A DNA stretch of 64,000 nt from Arion vulgaris (GCA_020796225.1 CM036761.1:37258928-37322927); one strand, 5' to 3'. Shown: positions 51,990 through 64,000, counted from the first letter of the stretch. Program-made: numbers and translations. The notes: generated by a model not told the origin, from the sequence alone.

Positions 51990-52885
51990 TAGGCCATACA
52001 AAGGATAAAATATGAAGCAGAGAAGCTTGTGTAGTTAGACACTTACATGGAACCAGCAGAGAAGGAGAAAGAAATGTGCGTGGAAGCCACTTAAAGTCAG
52101 TCTCTCGCAGAAAACTCCCGACAATGCATTTATTCTCGGTTGGCTCTCCCATAACTACTTCGTGGTTTTCGTATGATTTAATTAATTAAAAATCGTACTA
52201 TGTTTACAGCAAAACTGCATTATCTGTGCATTTTTTAAAACGCCACATTCGATTTCGTCGTGCACTTTTTTAAAATTCGGGGTTTTTTCTTCTGTCGGTT
52301 GTTTTACGGTGGAAATTTTTTATTGGAATTCAATGTTATCTTTTAACGCCTCACATTTTGTCTAGATAAAGGCACACAGCTTGCTTTAATATATATATAT
52401 ATATATATCTGTCAATAGATCTTTAGCATGCGCAGTTTACACATTGGTTTCATTTTTCATATATCATAGATGTGACTATACTCTTGACTTCACACTTACC
52501 CAGAGGTCAAGGATTGCTGCGGATTTTATGAATTGTTCCGGCTAGACGGAATGAAGAATGAAGAGCAAATAAATCATAGGTGCTTCTGTTATAATTTTTC
52601 ATCGAGTTCTGTAACTAATGGCGGTTGGCGCTGATCTGCACGTGCTAGTAGCGACCGTACCTTGCTACAAAATGTAAACTGTCTAGTAACTTAACCGCTG
52701 AATACTATAATTCTGTCTATAGTCTAGTCCCTGACTCACCACGACCTTTGTCTATCAGATATAGACATGCACTATAAACGACGCCGATTGACACACACAG
52801 AGAGAGATAGAAAACACATAATATATAACAAAGATGCTTATATGGGATGCCTATTACTTTTAAGAAGTACAGTATGAATAGAGCA
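51990..52885. other. Featureless apart from an AT microsatellite
   Basis: (AT)n at 52389-52408. Otherwise no signal. Confidence 0.45.
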
Positions 52886-52889
52886 CTGT

Positions 52890-53240
52890 ACATAACAGTA
52901 TTCTTCTCTTCTTCTGCGTTCTCACTAGATTGGGATTTCGGATTCTCTAATAAAGACCACCGTCTGTCTGAGATTGTCAGCCACGCCATATAGTTTGTTT
53001 TGGGCGCTTTTGTAAGTGGGCCACCTCTTTCTTCTCAGGTTTGCATACTGGGGGCAGTTCTGTAGAACATGCTCTGTCGTCACACACGCAACAGGGGCAC
53101 ATGCCGTTGGTGCCTATCTTGAATCTAGTGTACAGGTGGTATCTCATTCTGTTGTAACCCTTCCAGAGGCGAAGCATGACAGTCTGGTCCCTTCTGGACA
53201 GTTGATGATATCCAGCATCCTTGTGTTTTGTACATAACAG
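52890..53240 (-). pseudogene. 3' end of an RNase H-type LINE
   Basis: The complement reads LRLWKGYNRMRYHLYTRFK, IGTNGMCPCCVCDD, ELPPVCKPEKKEVAHL and, in another frame, SDRRWSLLENPKSQSSENAE. Zinc-knuckle C terminus of a Jockey/I-like ORF2 with frameshifts. The DNA end (gagaacgcagaagaagag) resembles the end of SINE A. Confidence 0.8.
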
Positions 53241-53503
53241 TCGCCCGTTTGGTGCTGGGGCCCACAAGATAAGTAAAGAATAGTACCGCTGCGACCTACA
53301 AGGCATATCGTAAGAGTCGACTGATGTAGGACCTAGGGAAGCTACCCTAGTAAATAAACAAGCATCACAGAAATCGGATGTGCTGGACTAATCGTATGCG
53401 CACAAGTAGCACAACGTACAATCGCTCTTACGTTCAGATGACATACAAATCACACATAGTGGTTAACAAGTTATCGATATGGAGCGTTGGAAGAAGAAAG
53501 AAG
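53241..53503 (+). mobile_element. SINE family B, joined to a LINE fragment
   Basis: Full-length B in + orientation. Its first base lies directly at the broken 5' side of the - strand LINE fragment, so the two may have been joined by insertion into the LINE followed by loss of the other half. Confidence 0.86.
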
Positions 53504-56235
53504 TGCATAATAGTACGAATACATATCCAGAGCACTTTTCATGTATTAGTTTCAGCAACTATAACAATGTAACTGAGTCAAACATTGTCATTATTTGAAC
53601 AATGGATCGAAGTTGTGTACACTTATTGTCTCGTATCTAATTTCCCTCAAAGAGCGAGCTACACGTGTGTTTATTTATTCTTCACTTCCATAAGAAACCG
53701 GCGTTTAAGGGGAAGTAAATCTTAACAAGAAATATAATCATTACCAAATATTTGATATCGAAATTCGCTAAAACGCGTGAGTAATCTTTCCTGTTGAGAT
53801 AGTAGTTATCTAGAACAAACTCTTTGCGTATCCCGAACGTGACAAGTTTTCTTTTACAACCTGTCAGATTTAACACACAGAAGCACTTGATATGATACTC
53901 AAACCCTGCCTTTAATGACCATATTCTCAAATAAAGATGATGGAGCCGGCAGATAAGCGCGCTGCTAGATTTTTGTGCCTTTAGATGTTTTTCCCCACTT
54001 TGCAGCTTATATTTTTGTTAGTTTATTAATTATCTATATTTGTGATTGAAATATCTTTTTTCACCGCACACTTTCAGATGTCAACTTGTAATAAGTTTGC
54101 ACAGAAAACAGTTGTAAGTCTGATGCTGTACTCTCCACATAGCTTGTTGAGAAATGGCACCGATAATAGCAGCCATACAAGCGCTATCTTTTCCTCATTT
54201 ATTGTACAATCTTTTTACCAGACTTTCAGCTGTCATTTTATCAGTACTCACTACAATGAAATCATTAGAACCTATCTTCAACTTGTTTAGCGGTGAACTA
54301 AATGGCACCTCGTTATCTGAACTGTCAAGGGCACTGAGTTGAAATGTTATTACACCAATGGACACACAGAAATGATCGATCATATTCGTACTTTGTATAC
54401 GGCCAACGTAATCATATGTATTTATTGTTGTGTTCCGACTTATTACCATTTCAGAACCAGCTCTTGACTCTTCATACCACCCGAACAGGACATTTGTCAC
54501 ATTGTATCATAACGTATTGCGATTATCTGTCCGACACATCCGTTCGTAGCACGTTAGTTTGGGAACTTGCCAGCCTTACTTGTTCAATCCCTTCTCTCTT
54601 AGCCAGACTGCAGTGATCATCGTGTTACTGTGGTCACTATTAGGTGAAATAGGGTCGGGGTTAGCTTTGGTTAGCTGATCCTGACTCCTGTCATCTCATT
54701 TACTGCTCGCCTCTTAATGTCCGATCCGTTTCGGAAAAAGATACAAACATCCTTATGCTCACCACTGCTTTATTTGTTTAAAAAAATATACCATTCTGAC
54801 GCCGGAACAAGATGTTTGGATATATAGAGTGTGTTGTTCGTATTATTGAATTGTTTTATTCATGTGAAATGAGAAAGAGAACATAATGCGTGCTTGTAAT
54901 CATGCACTCATAGTTTAAAAAAAAAAATTGTTCTGGATCTTTATGATGACAATATGTCCTCAGAATATTTACAACCACACACTCAATCCACATTTTGTGT
55001 TTCCCTTTTTGTTTTTCTCCTTTCCAACGGGCTAGTTTTCGAGGACGAGGGTGGCGTTTGTCGGTAGTGTTTGTATGAGTTGTTGTTTATTCAGCAGCTA
55101 CAAGGATCGTTGTTCGTGTGCACTTTCCGAGAACTGTGGTCTGTTTTACAAGGCCAGTCACTAGACAAGACCGGATACTCCGTGACATGTACAGATATGG
55201 TAACCACCCTCGGGCCAACATCTCGAGCTAAGGTTATATTTGACTTGTCCTGTCAAGAATATACTGAGTAGAACTACGTTTAAAGTTCTTTATGCTTGGG
55301 CTGCATTCATCTGTTTGGCTTCAATTATAGCAATGATTTGCAAGGCAGACTCACACAACCTTGCATGTTGCATACAAACACATAACATACACAGTAATTA
55401 AAGTATTATTCGCTAGCAGCAATTATACTGGTAGGGGAATTGCATACAAACACACAACATACACAGTAATTAAAGTATTATTCGCCAGCAGCAATCATAC
55501 TGGTAGGGGATTGCTAACAGACGGTATCAAGGTAGATAATCGAATATGCCATGTTGACGCAAATACTAAATACGATAATAATTGAGACTTTTTTAAGCTG
55601 TACAATTTCCATTGAATATCTTTTCTGTCTTCTTACAGTCTCATAAACACATACTACAATGTACTACTTTTAATTTATACGTGCCTGTTAGATGTTTGAC
55701 AACATATATGTATGATACACATCGTCAGCTGTTGATAGTATATATATGATGATGTCATTGTATAGACGTGACAGTCAAAATATGTACACTATAGATGACA
55801 TCCTGGAAGCCAGCTTAAACACAACAACAAAGTATTCATTCATATAATTAAGCTGAGAACACGGATAGAATCAATATATGTCTCTTAAACTCATCGGTCA
55901 CGCCCCCTCTCCTCTAGTTACACATTTCCCTTTTAACTGCATAGCACATAGACACAGAAGCTTCGGTGACTGTTTGCACGATGCCATCTCGTCTGTCTAA
56001 TTTTCTAGTCGATGAAATCATTTTGTCGCACTGTCGGGTTGTTCTACAATTGTCAATTGTTGAAACATACATTAGACAGTGATTCCATTTGTTAAAATTA
56101 CGAGTTTAAACAACAGTTAAATCACTTATTTCACCTGAATTTAACACAATAATACAATCATTTCAGCTTCGTTTAAAGCAAATGCTCGTAACAAACATGC
56201 ACTATTTTAGAGTTGACAATCCTGGGGTATGTGTT
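53504..56235. other. Long stretch without certain features
   Basis: Contains a 36-bp exon-like segment at 54078-54113 (ttttttcaccgcacactttcag, then 12 open codons, then GTAAGT) and a 72-bp tandem duplication at 55368-55512. An open frame on the - strand (54195-54500) has ordinary amino-acid composition but no recognisable domain and starts at GTG. Confidence 0.35.
55368..55512. repeat. 72-bp tandem duplication
   Basis: ttgcatacaaacaca... to ...ctggtagggga is present twice in direct succession with about four differences. Confidence 0.95.
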
Positions 56236-56239
56236 CTGG

Positions 56240-56470
56240 ATTATGGTGCTTACATACATTGTGAAGACCGACCGGAAGCATTGCTAGACATGTACTGTTT
56301 TGGAACCCGCAGGGAAAGAGTGGTAGGGAAGACCTAGACAGACCTGGAGAAGAGAGCTGGAGGCTGATATTAAAAGGATAGGTAAAACTTGGAAGGAATG
56401 GCAAGAGAGAGGAAGAGCTGGAAGAAATTTGTTGAAGACCTGTGCTCCGTTGGGAGTTGAAATGTGAAGA
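56240..56470 (+). pseudogene. RTE-like LINE C-terminal tail
   Basis: The frame reads GKSGRGRPRQTWRRELEADI, then KRIGKTWKEWQERGRAG, then a shift to a VEDLCSVGS-like end. GRGRPRxTWRR and WxxFVExLC are the standard ending of this group. Confidence 0.78.
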
Positions 56471-56895
56471 AGATTATGTTTCTACGTGGACATTAGTTTA
56501 TGTAGGAAGTTTATATCTTGCTGTATTGAGATCATTTCCAGACCGTCTGGAGGGTCATGAATACGCTTCGTGACTTACTCGGATATGATGGCTAAATGTC
56601 ATTTCAAACTCTTTCTATTCAACACATTATCTCTTTCCAGCTCTTAAGTTATTTGTTTGGGTTTTCATCTGTTTCTCTTTTATTGTTGCTTTCAGCTCGT
56701 ATAATACTCTCCGGCAATGCTATTCTATTTGCTGGTCGTCTTAATCTACTACATGTTCACTTCGACGTTAGCATGTTTTATTTTTGACCATCAACACCAT
56801 AAAATCTCCCACTAACAAATCAACATAAATGTAAGTTCTAATAGACTACGAGGAGCTTAGCTACAGGTATGAAAAGCATATTGTCACAGAGTTAT
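56471..56895. other. No recognisable feature
   Basis: Nothing supported. Confidence 0.4.
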
Positions 56896-56899
56896 CTGA

Positions 56900-57480
56900 A
56901 ATAAAGGAACCAGCAGACACAATAGAAAGCATTGACTCTGGAGAAGAAAAATACATCTCCAAGGAACGGGTACATGCATATACAGATGAATCTGCAGATG
57001 GGGTAGTTAAGAATAGGGGCGGTGTCGTTTTTATAAGATTTATTTAAAAAAGAGATTGTCCTACGCAGAGCCTTTCCAACTGGGAAGATCTTCAATTTTA
57101 GAGCAGACGTTGTGGAGCTATTACATGCACTCAATCTTCACAGGATCGGACCGACAGGTGTTAGCCAAGGTAGCTTCCATTGACCGCAGACCCATCCTAG
57201 ATCAACAGAAACGAATACCTCTTTGCATGAAATTAGAATGGAACTGCACAATATCCGAGTACGGCACGAAATGCATTCTTGACTCTCCAGACGGTCTGGA
57301 AATGATCTATGTACAGCATCCGGCGCATAATACAGACCCCCGAACACATGCTCCAGAGCTGGCCACTCTAAAATACCACAAGACGATAGATATGTGCAGC
57401 AGAGCTGTAGTAGAAACTATGGGGCAGCCACTCCTAATCTGAAACGACAATGAACATCGCCCTGTTGACAAGATTGAAGT
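56900..57480 (+). pseudogene. RNase H-type LINE with internal deletion
   Basis: Starts SIDSGEEKYISKERVHAYTD, then ESADGVVKNRGGVVFI, the N-terminal strand of RNase H (YTDGS with catalytic Asp; here YTDES). Frames then shift through FQLGRSS and DRTDR. After a deletion it resumes at TPEHMLQSWPL and KLWGSHS of the zinc-knuckle C terminus. The 128-codon open frame 57056-57442 is a wrong-frame by-product. Confidence 0.72.
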
Positions 57481-57910
57481 TCTAGCACGATCACAAATCT
57501 GACGGCAGAAGAAAAGTCATGAGTTTCTACTTAGTTTTCATACCATTTCAACAGCTATTCTGTGCAAACACCAATTTATGAAAACCTTTATCTTTGTTGG
57601 TTGATGTTGTTCCATCGCTCCTAGTAGTAAATAAGTACTGAGTTGGCATTTGAACATGTTTATTCAGTAATTAAGTAATAAACACATATCCTTAGCTAGG
57701 GTGTTGTAATTTTTTTGTTGATTTCCATATATTTACTAGCGCACGAAAACTAACATTGCCTTTTCGATTCGTAATCCTAGCTGTCATAAAAAGAAAATAT
57801 GTGACGAAATGTGGAAAACCATAAATGGAACATAAAAATAAATAACGCAATATTAAGTATGTACGCATGCACGCACACACATACAATATTATCTCCTAAG
57901 AAAGTGACCA
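57481..57910. other. No recognisable feature
   Basis: Nothing supported. Confidence 0.4.
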
Positions 57911-57913
57911 ATG

Positions 57914-57980
<67 letters not shown>
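57914..57980. repeat. (TA)n then (GA)n microsatellite
   Basis: About 23 TA units followed by ten GA units. It lies just upstream of a LINE tail. Confidence 0.98.
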
Positions 57981-58029
57981 CGAGAGAGGGAACACAGGTC
58001 AAGAGGAGAAGATGGCGATGGATAGGCCA

Positions 58030-58273
58030 TACCTTGGGGAAGACACAGTCGAGTGTCACTAGACAGGTGCTCGAGTGGAACCCGCAGGGAAACGAAAAAG
58101 AGGACGCCCTAAGCAGACTTGGAGACGAGGTCTTACCGAGGAGCTGAAGAGTGCTCAATTGACCTGGGAGAACATAAAAAGAACAGCCAGAGACCGAGAA
58201 GAGTGGCGAACAACTGTTGAGGCCCTATGCTCCACGAGGAGCGGAGAGGATTAATGATGAATGATGATGATGA
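58030..58273 (+). pseudogene. RTE-like LINE C-terminal tail with (ATG)n end
   Basis: The frame reads RKRKRGRPKQTWRRGLTEEL, KSAQLTWENIKRTARDREEW, RTTVEALCSTRSGED and a stop (about 58250), followed by atgatgaatgatgatgatga, an RTE-type short-repeat tail. 60 clean codons. Confidence 0.85.
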
Positions 58274-58289
58274 GAGAGGGAACATGAAC

Positions 58290-58525
58290 ATAGACATTAT
58301 CAAGAAGGTTCCATATGTAGTGAGGAGGGAAGGTTTAGAACACATTGTGACAACCGCTAAAATCCGAGGGTACGAGACAGGAAGACGGGGAGTGAAAATG
58401 TTGGATAGTCTGACTTCATGGCACGGTAGAGCGTCAACATCTGAGTTGATAGCAAACACCAAAGACCGAGCTTTGTGGAGATCCATAATCGCCTACGCCA
58501 GCCGACAGGCACCTGATGATGATGA
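58290..58525 (+). pseudogene. Second LINE C-terminal tail
   Basis: The frame reads VVRREGLEHIVTTAKIRGYE, TGRRGVKMLDSLTSWHG, ELIANTKDRALWRSIIAYAS and RQAP, then GATGATGATGAC. It differs from the preceding tail and belongs to another LINE family (GLEHxVTTGKIxGxRxRGR type). Confidence 0.8.
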
Positions 58526-59380
58526 CCATACAAAGATATACAACTATTATCCAGACTGCCTAATAATTTGTCGTAAATCTCTTGATATATCATCCGCTTT
58601 GATGGTCTCTGCTTAGATACTGCTTTATTTCTAGCACACTTGAAACATTTCATCATGCAGGTACATGGACACCTGTCATTGTGTATCATTCGACAAACAA
58701 TTTATCTGCCAGTTCATCAAGTAAATCAGTGACATTTAACGAGTCAACAGTGTCATTCCAAAATAGAAAGTAAGGAATGTCATCAGCAGATCGACTAGCA
58801 AGCACATCCATCTTTATGCAGTTTATTTACTATCCCTTCTGCTGTTTTACCTAGATAACGGCATAATGGTCGTAACGTTGGTTTTGTTGTTTATATATAT
58901 ATATCTTGTATCAAAGATACTTTCATTAACATCGTCGGTTGTGCCATTGTTACTGCGGTTTCTCCTCCACTTCCTTTGCATATGGTTAGCGCAGACTCTT
59001 GTGGTATCCGTTTATATCTTGTTTGTGTTTTTTCTGTAGGTCTAACTACCTGCCGTGATGGCTCGAGTTAACTTATTCTTATCTGTTACTGGTCGGTGGT
59101 AGACATCGTCTGTGTATGTTTCTTGTTAGTGTAACATGAAACATCAAATTGCGAAAAACACGTATGAGAGAGAGAGATCTCCTCTAAAACTGATTTATAT
59201 TTAGTTGATATTCTTTTATATGCCTATATTTGAAGCCAGTTACTTTACATTATTCAAATATTTACATAAATAAGCCATTTCTAGCATATGTAGCTTTATG
59301 ATTCCCTTTTTTTAAATCAACGTCTGGCGTGTCAAACGTGCTATGGATTCTGTTCTAGTTTTCTAGTTTTTTTTGGGTAA
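58526..59380. other. No certain feature
   Basis: Near 58860 ctagataacggcataatggt then cgtaacgttgg faintly resembles the hammerhead-like core of family I. Nothing else. Confidence 0.35.
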
Positions 59381-59385
59381 CTTAC

Positions 59386-59646
59386 ATAACACATTCTCCA
59401 CTCTGGTTCCTCCTCCTCCTCATAGTTCTGATCATATTGGAACAGGCTGACATAGCGATCTTGACATATAACCCCTGGTATCCATACAGTCTTGAAGTTG
59501 TTATAGTTAACATGGGCATGGGCGCATGACAAAGTTTCATGACAAATATTCGTGCATTTTAAATGGTTTACGACGGAGAAAATCTTTCTGTTGTCTAGCC
59601 TAGCCCCATTTATTGTGGGAAGCATACTGTCTTGTTGATGGGCCAT
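59386..59646 (-). CDS. Candidate coding exon with CCCH-like zinc finger
   Basis: On the - strand, 87 codons from ATG to a consensus donor (TAT then GTAAGT), phase 0. The frame also stays open upstream to 59715, so translation may enter from an earlier exon. Around residues 31-45 it has C-x3-C-x5-C-x3-H (KCTNICHETLSCAHAH) with Trp at 55, reminiscent of the C-x5-C-x3-H zinc fingers of HELZ/ZC3H7-type RNA-binding proteins. The first spacing is short (3, not 7-8), so the assignment is tentative. A YEEEEEPEW acidic stretch follows. No match to any transposon in the window. Composition is complex and protein-like. Confidence 0.42.
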
Positions 59647-59719
59647 GCGTGTTACAGAGGTTGTTGTGAGTGCATGTTGACATATAATTTCCTTGATATT
59701 GTATGTACATCACATTTGC

Positions 59720-61388
59720 TTCGTTATATGTTGTGCCATAGTTAGGTGTCTACAGCCCCGTGTGTCAGCGCCTGCAACGCTTGATATTCCAGCTCGCCTT
59801 CTTAACCCGTGAGTCTCCGCACTGACTACGGGCACTAACCGTTTATGCTGGCACTGGTATTTGCTTTATCTAAAGTAACAACTTCTCAACCATGCCACTT
59901 TAAATGTGTATATGATCATGAGCCACAGAACATGATGGTATTGTGCCAATGTTATGACGCGGTTAAACCGTTTTAGATAATGAACAAGTTCAGCCTGTTT
60001 GGGACATATTTTAGTCGTCTCAGCAACTTAGTTTTCACTCTGTATTATTTCTCTGTGAGGGTCTAGGAAACATTAGACACTGGGAAGATACATCTGTTTC
60101 AGCAATACTGGCAGAACCAGTTCAATCGGTTGCACGTATCTCAGTTCGAGACACTAAAAGTATTTGTCTCCCCAGGAATTAGGAGCTTTCCTTCTGTTTT
60201 GTTGTTTACGTGTGGGTCGAAACTGATCGTTCCGATGAGGTAGGAGCTTGCTTTCTGTTTTGTTTTCTATGTTAGAGTGGGGAAACATCAGTTATTGATA
60301 CCATTTGACAAGAACATGCAGTTTAGGTACAACCGATCAGTTATACTATCTGGGTTGAGTGCCATTCCTCTGCAGACGTAGTTGGTCGCTTGCCGGGAGT
60401 GTTTCGGGCACTGTTCCACAAAATATGTGCCAGCTATTGATTGATCTCTATACTCCTACCAGGGAAATCGAGTAGGCTCAATTATTCTGGGATTGTGTAT
60501 GGTGTTGAGATTGTGTATGGTGTTCGATCCAATCTCATATCATGCGTAACAGCGCTTACGCCACTACCTCAGAATAGCTTCCCCTTCGATCCCGACCGGA
60601 TTTGCCAGTCAACAGCATTGCAATCTGTTTGAAGAGCCACCACGGAAAGTTGGAGCAGGGTCTTGGGAAGCATCAATTCAGTAGCAGTGACGATGTCTTG
60701 TCATCTGATTTCCACGTGACTATAGTTCCTATGTGTCTCTCTAGCATTAACTATATAAATGTGAAAGAGAGATTGGACATTTTCAAATTGAGAAAATGAT
60801 TGAAATGATGCAGTTCTATGATTAGAACCAACAAGGAAACATGCGTTAAACAGGACTAATACATTGATTGTGACGCAGGAGATTATGATCTCAATAACTA
60901 ATTATAGCGTATTACGCAAATATTTTGCACCGGCCCAGCTCTATATGTCTGTTTGTTCTATAGTATATTGGATATTTTTGTTAGATAAAGTTGATATTGA
61001 CGTTAGTTCTGACGCTTTATCTGGAAGGAATGTTACATGATCACAACTGAATATTGATTTCATACGTCAATAGCCAGGGCGAGCCAAAAGAATTGACGTT
61101 TGTACAAATCAAACTGAGGATTGTAATATTTTCTATTGGATGTTACTGTTGACATCAAATTCCCTTTTTTTTTATTTAAATAATTCCTTTGGTATGATTT
61201 TGTTGTTTCTTTTATGTCGTTCATTTATGCTGTACAATTTGGGGAGTGTTGGCTAGTATTTCCATTCTGAGACCAAGAGCTCAGAGCGATTTGGAGTGCC
61301 CGTAGGTATAACTGAAGTAAACGAATAGAGCTCTATAGAGAGCGATCGTGGCATCTATATTTTCCACTGGGACCAAGGTTTAATAGTA
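59720..61388. other. No recognisable feature
   Basis: Minor repeats only: taggagctt(t/g)c.ttctgttttgtt at 60178 and 60240, and an 18-bp duplication (gattgtgtatggtgtt) at 60492-60528. Confidence 0.4.
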
Positions 61389-61646
61389 AAAAAAAAAAGG
61401 AAGGAACCCTTTCATACCTCGTGGTATATAGGTCAATACAGTGTTAGGCTGTATTTTTCATTCACCGTCGGCACACGATGGGTGATGTGGTCAGCATCAC
61501 GCCTTTACTGTCTAATACCCAGTTGAGGCTGGGTCGACCTGAGAGCCGTCGCGGTCGGGAAAAATTCCACGCGCATTGCGGGAGCTGAACCCAGACCACC
61601 AGCCTTGAGAAGCGAGTTCACTAACAACTACGCTACAGCGGCTCTC
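61389..61646 (-). mobile_element. SINE family E, full length, 14-bp target duplication
   Basis: 258 bp on the - strand: head with TAGCGTAGTTGTTAGTG and GGGTTCAGCTCCC, body, then an A-rich tail. Flanked by AAGGTTTAATAGTA at 61375-61388 and 61647-61660 (perfect). Confidence 0.95.
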
Positions 61647-61660
61647 AAGGTTTAATAGTA

Positions 61661-62139
61661 GTAGTAATAATGGAAGGAGCAAGGATGAATTAGTAGGAAA
61701 AAACCACAACCATAACAGGAAAACTAGTTAAAACTAATGTTTCTGGGCACATATGACGCTCTTATAGGTGCTCAATCGTTTTCAGCTGAGTATCAGCTAA
61801 ATGATATGGACTTCATAAAATACACATGAAATGAGCTAGCACAACGAGTTAAGGTAGTTGCATGAAGTGCCCCAACAGTTCATTCGTTAGTCCATTTCCA
61901 TGAGAGAACGGTGCATTCATTGCATTACAAATAATGATAGACACACTTTATGCTGACAATGTTTACTGGCTGATTTTATATATATCTCCTTAAAACATGT
62001 TGAAAATGAATAATGTTGTTGATAGCTGCTGTTGTTTTAGGCATGTTTATGTTAGTGTCATAAAATATATTGTTAATGGTCATTGATTGGATTTTCATGT
62101 TATGTTGTTGAAATTCTGCTGTTTCTTATTCTTTCTATA
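61661..62139. other. No recognisable feature
   Basis: Nothing supported. Confidence 0.4.
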
Positions 62140-62560
62140 GAGGGTAGGTGTTCACATCTCGTTCCAAAGGTACTCGGTTCGCTTCCTCGTAGAGCCATCT
62201 GTATATTTTTCAAGAGATTTCTAATCTCAGTGTAGGGGAGATGGATTTCCTAGTCCTATCGGAGACAAGATAAAACGTCGGTCCCGTGTTCAAGTTGAAC
62301 TCGTAAAAGAACCCATGATATAGTTCAAAATCAAGAAGAGCAGGCTGGAAAGCCGCTGTTTAGTCAAAATTCTTTCAGTAAGATACAAAAATTACAAAAT
62401 AGTTTCACCATCATCTAAATGACATCAATCTATCGCCAGTGCTACGCAGTTTGTGCACTGTAGCTGAGATCTGCTTGTGTAAGAAAGAGATTGGATCACA
62501 CATGGCTACTCACCGAAGTGCAATGATGATGGTCATATCAATCAGTCATAATTTCCACAC
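62140..62560 (+). mobile_element. SINE family L, nearly full length
   Basis: Complement of the 46560-46978 family member: gcaggctggaaagccgct, caaattgaac-type blocks, gtagctgagatctgcttgtg, taagaaagagattgg. Head promoter boxes are degraded. Confidence 0.7.
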
Positions 62561-62676
62561 TATAGTAACACTACATATCTAAAGTCATCAGTTCCACTCC
62601 GCAATAGCATCAACTCCCATGTTCTTTGCATCCGTATTTTCGTGATCTACGTTTCTGAGCTATATGATTTTCTTTT

Positions 62677-62920
62677 AAACGCTCCATATCGACCACCTGT
62701 TAACAACTCTGTGATTTGTATGTGATCTTTGCCTAAGAGCGATTGTACGTTATGCCAGTTATGTGCCTACAAGTAGGCCAGCACATTCGATTTCTGCGAT
62801 GTTTTTATTTACTAGGGTAGCTTCCTAGGTCCTATATATCAGTCGCCTCTTACGACATGCCTTGTAGGTTGCAGTGGTACTATTCTTTGATCCCCTTTCG
62901 GGCCCCTGCTCCACACGGGC
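62677..62920 (-). mobile_element. SINE family B
   Basis: Complete on the - strand, well preserved. Confidence 0.87.
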
Positions 62921-62999
62921 ACCAAATAGTTCAACTATGACCAGATACATGGTGATATTCTGTTCTGTAGTTTTAGATATAAATATATAGTTAATATTC

Positions 63000-63312
63000 A
63001 TATTAATGTACGTTTTCTAGCCATATAGTTCATTATCATCATCCAATAGCTTGTCCTGAGCAGAACTTTATCGCCCTAACAGTTCTTAGGAATTTCTCTC
63101 TCTCATATAGGCCAGACACTCCGCTTCTGTAGCTCTTATACTCAAATCATCAGTTACATCTTGTATCCATCTTCGTGATCTTCCTCTTCTCTCTGCAGTG
63201 ATGATACCTCCTTCCATAATGGCATTCTCCAACCCTTCTAGTTTTGTATGTGTCCAAAATACTTCAATTTTCTTATTCGTATCATCATCGTCTTCTTTAA
63301 CAATATAGTTCA
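63000..63312 (-). pseudogene. LINE C-terminal tail
   Basis: The complement reads KLEGLENAIMEGGIITAERR, GRSRRWIQDVTDDLSIRATE, AECLAYMRERNS and stop. The GLExxxMEGxI...RRWxQDVTD block is the C-terminal signature of one LINE family, related to the end of the 1290-2090 relic. Confidence 0.78.
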
Positions 63313-64000
63313 ACTGATCACATACATATATATTGATTATTCTTTTCTATAGTCTTAGATATACAAATATATAGTTAATATTTAAATTACTTGGGAGATA
63401 TACATTGTTGTTTTTCTTAAGTAAAACATGTATAACTATTTAACTTCTAGACATATTTCCTGTGCCAACGTTGTAAACAAAACGGAAGGTAGAATAACAG
63501 CTGGTATCGTTCATTGCTTCGTCTGAAGATTTCGGTGACATATATACCTCGTTTTGAGGGTTTCTGTGTTAGTAATATCTCAATGCATTTTTCTATGCGG
63601 TCTGAAGGTAAAGCCGGATTGATTATCTTGCAGATTACAACACATTACTGCAGCTTGTAAACTCAGTATGCTAGCTATAGTGGTAAAAGATAAACTATTT
63701 GGATGAAATCAGGTTACGTTTTTTCCTATTTAGCCAGAAATTGTGTGTGAAAAACTTCACTGATTGAAAACCAATTTTAAAATAAAAAGGTAATCACGGA
63801 GGATCTAAATAGACATGACATGGAATGTCCGTGTGGAGTTGCATGAAAATCTCTTAATTGTATTGACCTATGTCATATTTTAGTTGGAGAAAGGAGATGA
63901 CAGTTACGTACATACACACTTTCTAACTACAAAACATGTTTCTATTTACTATCAATACTTTTCTTAAGACAAGTATATTTCCTGCATATTTAGTATAGAA
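63313..64000. other. No recognisable feature
   Basis: AT-rich sequence to the window edge, nothing identified. Confidence 0.4.

Noticed and set aside
51462..52001. 179-codon open frame on the - strand
   Set aside because: It is antisense to the LINE reverse transcriptase fragment at 51700-51985 and continues into AT-rich DNA.
57056..57442. 128-codon open frame
   Set aside because: Wrong-frame reading of a degraded RNase H-type LINE. The meaningful peptides are in other frames.

Overview
The window is repeat-dominated DNA from an animal nuclear genome. There is no operon structure, no complete long gene, and no open frame above 260 codons. What can be read is non-LTR retrotransposon debris, tRNA-headed SINEs, short inverted-repeat DNA transposons and minisatellites. 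The mix (RTE-like and RNase H-bearing LINEs, Penelope-like ends, many SINE families, fairly AT-rich DNA) suggests an invertebrate, most plausibly a mollusc or another lophotrochozoan. Species cannot be assigned from the sequence alone.

Layout. 0-14 kb: LINE 3' relics, a mariner-like MITE, two hAT-like MITEs with 8-bp target duplications or near-duplications, SINEs of several families, a 31-bp minisatellite, an inverted pair of Penelope-like ends, and a reverse transcriptase fragment carrying six 87-bp tandem units. 14-21 kb: SINEs, a 663-bp palindromic element flanked by TTAA, and the best preserved LINE (an RTE-like element, 18.3-20.76 kb, frameshifted and missing most of its reverse transcriptase). 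22.7-25.2 kb: nested insertions, namely a SINE inside a SINE and a SINE at the joint of a 5'-inverted RTE copy. 25.2-35 kb: SINE-poor and AT-rich, with a credible first coding exon at 26.5 kb, so some of this may be intron. 35-64 kb: alternating SINEs, LINE tails and minisatellites, with candidate host exons at 49.6-49.9 kb (+) and 59.4-59.6 kb (-).

How the parts relate. The commonest SINEs form one modular group: a shared head of about 95 bp is joined to at least three different 3' bodies (A, B and N here, probably a fourth, O). The end of the N body resembles the 3' end of an RNase H LINE in this window, and the last 20 or so bases of the A body resemble two other LINE-like tails. This fits SINEs mobilised by resident LINEs. 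A separate terminal-inverted-repeat family (called G) has three long copies, each between 5-bp direct repeats, and shrinks to a 42-bp copy made of little more than its two ends. All LINE fragments look dead. Family letters (A, B, D-L, N, O, Q) are local names used only in this annotation.
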